Below are positions 33,452 through 42,526 of a DNA stretch of 42,526 bases, piece by piece. The position numbers and the translations under genes are program-made. Within the stretch, counting starts at the first letter, position 1; each line of letters begins with the position of its first letter. Location of the stretch: the NCBI GenBank assembly GCA_030535245.1, contig JAUNBJ010000018.1:1-42526 (forward strand), in the 5' to 3' direction. The notes beneath the pieces are model-generated. The model saw only the letters and a list, made by a program, of their open reading frames with translations. It was not told the origin of the DNA and did no database searches. This DNA is from Planctomycetia bacterium (lineage in GTDB: Bacteria; Planctomycetota; Planctomycetia; Pirellulales; Thermoguttaceae).

Positions 33452-34534
33452 ATGCCCCGTGAAATCTTTATCTGTAGTGGCAGCCATTGGGAGAGTATAC
33501 TTACCTTATTGCCTCCGACCGAGGGGGAAGGTACGAAGTGCATTCCATCGTATCGGGCCGGAGGTGGTTCTGAAAGAGAGGGAGGCCAGAAGCGTAGCGA
33601 CTGCCTCCCGGAGACGTTGCAACCGGCGGCAGCCGTAGTCGCTCCCGGTCGTACCGGGTCGGCGGCAGCCGTAGTCGCCCCCGCACGTTGCGGGTTTACG
33701 TTGGTGGAGTTGTTGGTGGTGATAGCGATCATAGGGGTATTGATGGGTCTTTTGTTACCGGCGTTGGGTGCGGCGCGTGGGGGTGCGCGGCGTGTGGTTT
33801 GCAGTAATCATTTACGTCAGGTGGGGGTCGCGTCCGATTCGTTTAGTGTGATTCGTGGAGGGGAGATTGTTCCTGGGGGAGAGGATCATCGTAGTGAAGA
33901 ATTGTCGCCTGAGGGGAGGAGTTTTGGCTGGGGGGCGTTTTTGTTACCGCATTTGGAGCAGCAGAATCTTTATGACGGGATTGACTGGTCGGTGGGGTAT
34001 GATGGGGAGGTCAATCGTGGTGTGGCGGAGGTGGTGCTTCCGGTTTTTTTGTGTCCGGAGGTTTCGTCGGAGGGTCATCAGGTGAACGGGTATGGTCAGA
34101 CGTCGTATGGTGGGGTGAATGGGGCGCGGTTTGCGAGCAAGAATCGGAACAATCCGGTGAATGGTGCGATGATTTACACGGGGAATTATCCGAATGCGTC
34201 CCTGGCCAAATACCGGCATATTTCCCGGAGGAACATTTCGGACGTGACGGACGGGTTATCGAACACGTTGTATTTTGCGGAGGATTCGCGGTCGGAGGAG
34301 AGTTATGCGTATGGGGATCGTCAGTGGATTGCGTCGAACAACGTGTTTGACGTTTCGTGTGGGGTGAACAAGGCGGCGGCGACGGAGAACGACATTACCA
34401 GCCAGCATGTGGGGGGAGCGTTTGGGGTTTTTGGGGACGCGTCGGTGCATTTTTTGCCGAATGAATTGGATGCGGAGGTTTTAGCGTCGTTGTGTACGAT
34501 TGCGTTTGATGATATTGTTGTCGTTGATTTTTGA
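33452..34534 (+). CDS. DUF1559 prepilin-like protein with unusual N-terminal extension, under a B12 riboswitch
   Basis: A 360-residue DUF1559 protein. The prepilin motif CGFTLVELLVVIAIIG starts only at about residue 77; normally it starts near residue 5. The first 76 residues are low-complexity and are encoded by a repeat-rich DNA segment that includes two copies of a hairpin element. The annotated ATG has GAGGAG upstream. The remainder is typical: hydrophobic helix, RRVVCSNHLRQVG, middle beta region (GWGAFLLPHLEQQNLYDGIDW), SDVTDGLSNTLYFAED, and a C-terminal H-X9-DA (QHVGGAFGVFGDASVHF). Codon use is richer in GTG/TTG than neighbours. It is followed 11 bp later by a PEP-CTERM gene. Confidence 0.88.
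   Translation: MPREIFICSGSHWESILTLLPPTEGEGTKCIPSYRAGGGSEREGGQKRSDCLPETLQPAAAVVAPGRTGSAAAVVAPARCGFTLVELLVVIAIIGVLMGLLLPALGAARGGARRVVCSNHLRQVGVASDSFSVIRGGEIVPGGEDHRSEELSPEGRSFGWGAFLLPHLEQQNLYDGIDWSVGYDGEVNRGVAEVVLPVFLCPEVSSEGHQVNGYGQTSYGGVNGARFASKNRNNPVNGAMIYTGNYPNASLAKYRHISRRNISDVTDGLSNTLYFAEDSRSEESYAYGDRQWIASNNVFDVSCGVNKAAATENDITSQHVGGAFGVFGDASVHFLPNELDAEVLASLCTIAFDDIVVVDF
33625..33696 (+). repeat. Two units of a hairpin repeat inside the DUF1559 coding region
   Basis: Both units begin GGCGGCAGCCGTAGTCGC. Unit 1 continues with CCCGGT-CGT-ACCGGG (33644-33658), unit 2 with CCCGCA-CGT-TGCGGG (33680-33694): the stem bases differ but pairing is kept. A copy of unit 1 with its flank (33619-33660) recurs in reverse orientation at 42481-42522. 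Confidence 0.8.
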
Positions 34535-34545
34535 GGAGATTTATC

Positions 34546-35442
34546 ATGAAGAAAATTTACTTGTTTGGGATATTTTACGCGATGGTTTCCGTGTTATCGG
34601 CGGCGACATTGACGTTTGAGAATGAGCAGTTGGGAGCGGCCCAGCAGTTGACCGGGGTGAATTCGTACTGGAATGGCTCTCCGCAGAATACCACGTTGAC
34701 TGCCGTGCCCAATGGAAATTACAAAGAGGCGGGCGATTCAACGCCATTTGTGGTGGACATTGCTTCGTTTTCCAACAGTGTGAGCTACGACACCACTTAT
34801 AAATGGTGGAGCTGGTCGGGATTTGGGGTTAGCAACGCGGAGGGAACGTTTACTCAGGGGGGGCAGACGACGGAGATGTTCGCGTATCCTGCGAGTAATG
34901 ATGGGAATTATCTGGTGGGCTACTGGTCGGGGTGGACGGAGAATGCCACGATGATTTCCTTTGGGCAAACGGTTACGCTGGAATCGGTGGACCTTGCCAA
35001 CGCCGCATGGACGGCTTTGGGGGCGACCGTGGGGGATGATTTTATGAATGGGCTTATCGACGGAGATTCCCTGACGTTGGTCATTACGAAAGAAGCCAGC
35101 TGGGAAACCGCTACCGATCGCATTGAAGTGGATCTGGCATATAAAAACGTGAGCGAAGCCCTTTATGTATTAGACGACTGGACGACCGTTGATTTGAGCG
35201 GCCTGGGAGAAACCGACGCGTTGTATTTCAACCTCCAGGTAGGTGCGGTGGATTATGGTGGGATTATGGGGGCGTATGGGACGAACATCGCGACGTACTT
35301 TGCATTGGACAACCTGGTGTATCAGACCCTTAGTCCGGTGGTATCGGGGGTTCCGGAGCCGTCGGCGTGGATTTTGTTGGGTTTGGGCGTGGCGGTTTTG
35401 CTTGGCCGCCGTCGGGAAAGAAAAACCTCCCCCATCGTCTGA
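34546..35442 (+). CDS. PEP-CTERM secreted protein, DUF4465-like
   Basis: A 298-residue secreted protein: signal peptide of about 20 residues (ending VLSAA), a beta-rich body, and a C-terminal PEP-CTERM sorting signal (VPEPSAWILLGLGVAVLLGRRR) for exosortase processing. The body resembles DUF4465: SYWNG, a WSGFGVSNAEGT segment, YLVGYW, and YFALDNLVYQ near the end. GAGGAG lies before the ATG at 34546. It follows the DUF1559 gene by 11 bp and so falls under the same cobalamin riboswitch. DUF4465-type proteins occur in B12-uptake loci of Bacteroidetes (from memory), which makes B12 binding at the cell surface a fair guess. Confidence 0.82.
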   Translation: MKKIYLFGIFYAMVSVLSAATLTFENEQLGAAQQLTGVNSYWNGSPQNTTLTAVPNGNYKEAGDSTPFVVDIASFSNSVSYDTTYKWWSWSGFGVSNAEGTFTQGGQTTEMFAYPASNDGNYLVGYWSGWTENATMISFGQTVTLESVDLANAAWTALGATVGDDFMNGLIDGDSLTLVITKEASWETATDRIEVDLAYKNVSEALYVLDDWTTVDLSGLGETDALYFNLQVGAVDYGGIMGAYGTNIATYFALDNLVYQTLSPVVSGVPEPSAWILLGLGVAVLLGRRRERKTSPIV

Positions 35443-35459
35443 ATGCCGAGGAGGAGGTT
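35421..35459 (-). terminator. Probable gyrB terminator
   Basis: On the minus strand AACCTCC pairs with GGAGGTT across 22 nt and is followed by TTTCTTT. It overlaps the end of the PEP-CTERM gene. Confidence 0.45.
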
Positions 35460-35480
35460 GGGTTCTGTTTACAGACTTCG

Positions 35481-35513
35481 AGCGATCGCAATCTGCGGTC
35501 GCTTTTTCTTTTT

Positions 35514-35515
<2 letters not shown>
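35481..35515 (+). terminator. Terminator after the PEP-CTERM gene
   Basis: AGCGATCGC and GCGGTCGCT (one wobble pair) with a 5-nt loop, followed by TTTTTCTTTTTTT. Confidence 0.85.
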
Positions 35516-38291
<2,776 letters not shown>

Positions 38292-39980
38292 ATGAATCGA
38301 ATACATTTTTTTCTGATTGGCACGCTGATATTGGGTCTGGCTTGCGGCAGTGCGGTACTTCTCCGCGCGGAAGAACCTGTACCCCCGGCAGAAGAAAAAG
38401 CTCCCGAAACTCCGGCGGAGGAAAAAGTTCCTGAAAATAAGCCTGCGGAGAAGCCGGCCGAAAATCCTGTCGAGAAACCGGACGGGGTGGAGAAACCGGC
38501 GACTTCCGACAAGGCTCCCGAAGCGCGGGCAACCGAGGTTCCCAAGGAAGAAGCTCCCCAAGCGGAAACGCCAAAGGAAGAGGAGAAAAAAGAAGAAAAG
38601 AAAGAGGAAAAAAAATACGAAACGCTGACGCTCAAGTCGGGGCCGCTGAAAATCGACGTGGAGACGGACGCGGTTTTGCTTCCAGAGCAGTTTCAGAAAA
38701 TTCAGATTCGGACGAAGCAGTGGACGACTTTGAAAGTCCAATCGGCAGTGCCGCACGGGACGATGGTTCGCAAGGGAGACGTGCTGGTGACGTTGGACCT
38801 GGAGGATTACGAGGAAAAAATCAAGACGAGTCGGCGGGAATTGGAGTTGGCTCGGCAGTCGCTTTTGCGTGCACGGACGGCGTATCGGCTGCAAAAAAAG
38901 GTGGCCGCCTGGGATGCCGCAGTGACACGTCGCAGTCGGGAGGAAGCGGTGGATCGATTCGAGTTCACCAAAAAGTGGGACTACGACCTGAATACACGCA
39001 ACATGGAGTTCACGCTGAAAGCATCGGAATTTTCGCTGAAAAGCCAGAGAAAAGAGCTGGAACAGCTTCAAAAGATGTATGCGGAAAACGACCTGACCGA
39101 AACGACCGAGGAAATCATGCTGGAACGTCAACAGCGTGCGGTGGAGGGGATGGAGCTGCAATTTCAGGCGGCCAAGGGGCGTTATGAGTGGACGAAAACA
39201 CGGGCGATTCCACGATTTATCCGCAACGAAAAAGAGACGCTGGAACGGAAGTTGGCCCAAATTGACGCCGCTATGGAGAATCTCGTTCCGGACGAAAAAA
39301 CACGCGATTTGAACATGGCGGCGGAGGAAGTGAAATTCCGCAAGCTGGAAAAGGAATTTCGTGAGCTGGAAAAGGATCGCGAAGCGCTGGAGTGCCGGGC
39401 GCCTGCCGATGGTCTGGTGCTTTACGGCGTGCTGGACAACGGCAAATGGTCGGATTTTTCCAAATACGAACCGCTTCTGAAAGAGGACGAGACGCTGACC
39501 GCGAACAAGCCGTTCCTGACGCTTTGCAAGATGGATGCCATTTGCCTGTCCCTGGCGTTTGCCGAAAAGGAATATTCCCATTTGGCGGTGGGAATGAAAG
39601 GATTTTTCCGTCCAACGGCATACCCGGAATGGGAGTTGCCAACGGTGTTGACGACCCTGGCCACCATGCCGACGCCGGACAAATACCGCGCGACGGCGAA
39701 AGTAACGCTCGATCCGTCGCTGAAGCTGTGGCCCGGCATGGGGGGGAAGGCGACGTTCTTTGCCGTTCGCAAGACGAACGCGCTGCTCGTTCCCGCAACC
39801 GCCGTGGGCCGGGAAGAAGATTTGTCGCGTTACGTTTACGTTCTCGACAAAGAGAAAAAGGAACCGGCCAAACGTCCGGTTAAGCTGGGTAAAAAGAGTG
39901 GTGAAAAGTGGGAAATCCTCGACGGTCTGGAAGCGAGCATGGAGGTTCTCAAGGAAATCAACGCGGTGGAACAGCCATGA
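38292..39980 (+). CDS. Membrane-fusion (HlyD-type) adaptor protein with charged N-terminal linker
   Basis: A 562-residue periplasmic adaptor-like protein. After a signal peptide or anchor (residues 1-27) comes a linker of about 85 residues rich in Pro, Glu and Lys (28-112). Next is the first half of a lipoyl/barrel-sandwich domain (SAVPHGTMVRKGDVLVTLD), then a long helical hairpin of coiled coils (about 180-360). The second half of the lipoyl domain follows (ECRAPADGLVLYG), and then the beta-barrel with VPATAVGREED. Such proteins bridge an inner-membrane transporter to an outer-membrane factor, but no transporter gene is adjacent. GAGAGGA precedes the ATG. Its stop overlaps the next ATG as ATGA. 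Confidence 0.85.
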   Translation: MNRIHFFLIGTLILGLACGSAVLLRAEEPVPPAEEKAPETPAEEKVPENKPAEKPAENPVEKPDGVEKPATSDKAPEARATEVPKEEAPQAETPKEEEKKEEKKEEKKYETLTLKSGPLKIDVETDAVLLPEQFQKIQIRTKQWTTLKVQSAVPHGTMVRKGDVLVTLDLEDYEEKIKTSRRELELARQSLLRARTAYRLQKKVAAWDAAVTRRSREEAVDRFEFTKKWDYDLNTRNMEFTLKASEFSLKSQRKELEQLQKMYAENDLTETTEEIMLERQQRAVEGMELQFQAAKGRYEWTKTRAIPRFIRNEKETLERKLAQIDAAMENLVPDEKTRDLNMAAEEVKFRKLEKEFRELEKDREALECRAPADGLVLYGVLDNGKWSDFSKYEPLLKEDETLTANKPFLTLCKMDAICLSLAFAEKEYSHLAVGMKGFFRPTAYPEWELPTVLTTLATMPTPDKYRATAKVTLDPSLKLWPGMGGKATFFAVRKTNALLVPATAVGREEDLSRYVYVLDKEKKEPAKRPVKLGKKSGEKWEILDGLEASMEVLKEINAVEQP

Positions 39981-41182
39981 GGTTTTGGTGTTCAGGACTG
40001 TTGTTGCTGACGGCGTTTCCCCTGTGGGCCGACGCGCCGCGAATGCGTGATCTTCCCACGGTCGAACGGGACGTGGTGGATCAGGCGGTACTGCGTGGGG
40101 TGGATTTTCTGCTGACGCGTCAAAATCGGGACGGTTCCTGGGGGTCGCCGACACGAACCAAACACCTGAATATTTACGCTCCGGGAGATGCTCACGCGGC
40201 GTACAAAGCGGGCACAACGGCACTCTGTCTGGAATCGCTTTTGCGGATGGAAAAAGGGCTTTCCACCTTTCCGGAAAATGCGGGGGCAGAGCGTCGGGAA
40301 AAACTTTCCGAGGCAATCGACCGGGCGGAAGGGTGGTTGTTGGAAAATCTTCCGAAGCTGCGGCGTTCGTCGCCCGACGTGCTTTACAACGTCTGGGGGC
40401 ATGCGTACGGATTGACCACCCTGCGGTGGATGTACACGCGAAACGTTCCGGTGGCGAAGCGTTCCGAGCGGCTTGAAAAAATTCGCAAGGCGGCCCAAAA
40501 GCAGATAGAAATGCTGGACAAATGCGAATATCTCAGCGGGGGCTGGGGATATTACAATTTTAACATGGCGGCCCGGAAATCCCCAGATGTTTCCAACAGT
40601 TTCGTGACGGCAACGGTACTGGTGGGCCTGGCCGACGCGAAAGCCATGGGCGTGGAGGTTCCCGAACGGCTGGTGAAAAATGGGCTGACGTCGCTGCTGC
40701 GTCAACGGCGTCCCGACGGAACGTATTTATATTCCGAGAATTTTCTTACCCACGCCAGCCTGATTAGCAATTCCCCCGGCAGTCTGGGACGCTCGCAGGC
40801 GGGCAGTTTGGCCTTGCTCTGCTGGGAGCGTGGCGACGTGGCGACGCAGGCGGTCGTTCGCGAATGGCTGAAACGGCTGGTGGTGCAAAACGGTTGGCTT
40901 GATGTCGGTCGCAAACGTCCGAAACCCCACGAGTCGTATTTTCTGGTAGCGGGTTATTTTTATTACTATGCACATTACTATGCCGCACAGCTTCTGGAGC
41001 GGGTGGACGATCCGTCGTTGCGTGCGGATTTGGCCAATCATCTGGTGTCGTTGAATTTGCCGCTTCAGGAAAAGAACGGTTCGTGGTGGGACTATCCGCT
41101 TTACGACTATCATCCGTTTTACGGTACGGCCATGGCGGTAGTATCGTTATTGGAGTGCCGCCGGGCGATGTTCGGTTTTTAA
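39977..41182 (+). CDS. Secreted alpha/alpha-toroid repeat protein (prenyltransferase/squalene cyclase-like)
   Basis: A 401-residue protein with a signal peptide (MRFWCSGLLLLTAFPLWADA). The body has repeats of the prenyltransferase/squalene oxidase kind: AVLRGVDFLLTRQNRDGSWG, RAEGWLLENL, GGWGYYNF, GLTSLLRQRRPDGTYLYS, and EKNGSWWDYPLY. It lacks the DXDD motif of squalene-hopene cyclase in the expected place, so cyclase activity is doubtful; planctomycetes have many such secreted toroid proteins of unknown role. The ATG overlaps the adaptor gene's stop codon by 4 bp, so translation is coupled. Confidence 0.82.
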   Translation: MRFWCSGLLLLTAFPLWADAPRMRDLPTVERDVVDQAVLRGVDFLLTRQNRDGSWGSPTRTKHLNIYAPGDAHAAYKAGTTALCLESLLRMEKGLSTFPENAGAERREKLSEAIDRAEGWLLENLPKLRRSSPDVLYNVWGHAYGLTTLRWMYTRNVPVAKRSERLEKIRKAAQKQIEMLDKCEYLSGGWGYYNFNMAARKSPDVSNSFVTATVLVGLADAKAMGVEVPERLVKNGLTSLLRQRRPDGTYLYSENFLTHASLISNSPGSLGRSQAGSLALLCWERGDVATQAVVREWLKRLVVQNGWLDVGRKRPKPHESYFLVAGYFYYYAHYYAAQLLERVDDPSLRADLANHLVSLNLPLQEKNGSWWDYPLYDYHPFYGTAMAVVSLLECRRAMFGF

Positions 41183-41217
41183 GGTTCCTCCTTGGAGAAC
41201 AAAATCGGCTCCATAAC

Positions 41218-41246
41218 TTGACTTTTTTCTCTCCCGATGCTACAAT
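41218..41246 (+). promoter_or_regulatory. Promoter of the MoxR gene
   Basis: TTGACT (41218-41223) and TACAAT (41241-41246) with a 17-bp spacer, each one base from consensus. The leader is about 155 nt long. Confidence 0.7.
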
Positions 41247-41407
41247 GATTGGTGGATGGGGCACGTCACACTCCAAACCCGGAGCGAAAAATGGATATTC
41301 CCATTACGACTTGAGCATCACGTCGGACATGGTTTTTTTAGAAGTTGCCAGTACCTCTTTTCCAGCCCCGGTTACAAGCCAGGACTCCGTTTTCGTCACA
41401 AAACACT

Positions 41408-42349
41408 ATGCTTCAGAAATTTCAAAATAATATTGAACGCGTGTTTCTCGGAAAAACCGAGGTGGTACGGCTTTGCCTGACCGCTTTTCTGGCGGGGGAA
41501 CACCTGTTGTTGGAAGATATTCCCGGCGTGGGAAAAACCCTGTTGGCCAAAGCAATTGCCAAAAGTGTGCGTGGAAAGTTCGCCCGCATCCAGTTTACAC
41601 CCGACCTGCTCCCGGCGGAGATTACCGGAAGCAGCGTTTTGACCTCCTTTGGCTCGCGGCGTATCGAGGGGGAGGAACCTTCGTTCCGTTTTGTTCCGGG
41701 GCCGATTTTCGCGAACGTGGTGCTGGCGGACGAGATCAACCGTACGACACCGCGTACGCAAAGTGCCATGTTGGAAGCGATGGGGGAAAAGAGCGTGACG
41801 TGTGACGGGGTGACGCGGCATTTGCCGGAGCCGTTTTTTGTGATTGCGACTCAGAATCCGATGGAATTTGAGGGGACGTATCCCCTTCCGGAGAGCCAGC
41901 TGGACCGGTTCCTCATGCGTATTTCCGTCGGCTATCCGTCGCGGGAGTGGGAACGCAGGGTTTTGGAGACGCACCGGATTTCCGAGCCGGTGGAGTCGTT
42001 GGAGCCGATCCTGACGCTGGACGAGGTGAATGCACTTCAGAAAAAGACGCGGGAAGTGCTTGTGGACGATGCGATTATGGAGTACCTGCTCGACATTGTG
42101 GAGGAAACGCGAAATCGGGAGGAATGCCGTGTTGGGGCCAGCACGCGGGCGGTATTGGCGATGTACCGGGCGTCGCAGGCGTTTGCGTTGGTCATGGGGC
42201 GGGAATATGTAACGCCCGACGATGTTAAGGCGGTAGCCGTTCCGGTGTTGGCACATCGAATCACGCTGAAGAACGTATTGCGACGCAGTTCGCGAGTTGC
42301 TTCGGAGGCGTTCCTTCACGATGTATTGGAGAGCGTGACTTCGCCGTAA
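41408..42349 (+). CDS. MoxR-family AAA+ ATPase
   Basis: A 313-residue MoxR-type ATPase. Walker A is GVGKT (residues about 41-45), Walker B is VVLADEINR, followed by TQNPMEFEGTYPLPESQLDRF (sensor 1 region and arginine finger) and a C-terminal lid domain with GASTRAV. Such ATPases act as chaperones for assembly of complexes with von Willebrand factor A proteins. A DUF58 gene is usual downstream, but here a repeat element follows the stop codon, so any partner lies beyond the window. The ATG at 41408 has no obvious ribosome site. It is chosen because the family's N terminus starts there. Confidence 0.93.
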   Translation: MLQKFQNNIERVFLGKTEVVRLCLTAFLAGEHLLLEDIPGVGKTLLAKAIAKSVRGKFARIQFTPDLLPAEITGSSVLTSFGSRRIEGEEPSFRFVPGPIFANVVLADEINRTTPRTQSAMLEAMGEKSVTCDGVTRHLPEPFFVIATQNPMEFEGTYPLPESQLDRFLMRISVGYPSREWERRVLETHRISEPVESLEPILTLDEVNALQKKTREVLVDDAIMEYLLDIVEETRNREECRVGASTRAVLAMYRASQAFALVMGREYVTPDDVKAVAVPVLAHRITLKNVLRRSSRVASEAFLHDVLESVTSP

Positions 42350-42526
42350 TGAAAAATGAAAAATCGAACCTGGTGTTGGATCCGTGTTATAAATAGTATA
42401 AAAAAATAAAAAATAAACACTGAATTAATATAGCGAACGTAGTGAGCGCACTGAAAGTTTTTTGAAGGAGAGTTTGAGAGGACCCGGTACGACCGGGAGC
42501 GACTACGGCTTCCGCCGGTTGCTACA
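42350..42526. repeat. Intergenic repeat region with reverse copy of the hairpin element
   Basis: After the MoxR stop comes an AT-rich part. From 42430 to 42526 there is a G-rich mosaic, with 42481-42522 matching 33619-33660 in reverse complement at 41 of 42 positions, including the CCCGGT-ACG-ACCGGG hairpin. It continues past the window edge. No gene is seen. Confidence 0.75.

Noticed and set aside
39977..41182. Squalene-hopene cyclase
   Set aside because: Too short, has a signal peptide and lacks the catalytic DXDD motif; only the repeat fold is shared.

Overview
The window looks like a chromosomal piece of a Planctomycetota bacterium, possibly a gut- or rumen-type anaerobe. Evidence: two DUF1559 prepilin-like proteins with the planctomycete cleavage motif, a DUF1207 protein, a PEP-CTERM protein plus a FemAB-type protein of the PEP-CTERM/exosortase group, a large protein resembling the hydrazine synthase alpha subunit with haem motifs, and a PVM-type (Planctomycetes-Verrucomicrobia) bacterial microcompartment locus. 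Assignment to phylum is inferred from gene families only; no rRNA gene is present.

Layout. 1-3.4 kb (minus strand): the right end of a microcompartment operon (DeoR-type regulator, PduL phosphotransacylase, two BMC-H shell proteins, acetate kinase), probably continuing off the left edge. 3.5-5.7 kb: a single-domain response regulator, ketol-acid reductoisomerase with an unusual cofactor loop, and a DNA alkyltransferase. 5.6-8.6 kb (minus): tRNA-Leu(CAG), obg, coaX and a FemAB-like gene, tightly overlapped. 8.6-9.46 kb has no convincing protein gene but carries a consensus promoter and competing RNA hairpins. 9.46-13.92 kb is the most interesting block: a secreted small protein, four paralogous cysteine-rich peptides with twin-arginine-like leaders and CxxxC repeat cores, a two-part radical SAM/SPASM protein and a small partner. 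This is a candidate ribosomally made, post-translationally modified peptide (RiPP) system related to the predicted CXXX-repeat peptide maturation families.

14-25.4 kb: purC, a 1,057-residue tri-haem-motif secreted protein, DUF1207, DUF1559, pgi, an unknown planctomycete protein and ispH. 25.6-32.8 kb: a large TPR-secretin, a nitroreductase and a Tex-like RNA-binding protein with two extra charged segments. 33.0-35.4 kb: tRNA-Leu(CAA), then a cobalamin riboswitch followed by a DUF1559 protein and a DUF4465-like PEP-CTERM protein, suggesting B12-controlled surface proteins. 35.5-42.4 kb: gyrB, a membrane-fusion-type adaptor translationally coupled to a toroid (prenyltransferase/squalene-cyclase-like repeat) protein, and a MoxR ATPase.

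Several short repeat families sit between genes: tandem ATTATCAATT units at four places, a 16-bp tandem repeat, and a 42-bp element with a compensatory-changing hairpin that occurs inside a DUF1559 coding region and again at the right edge.
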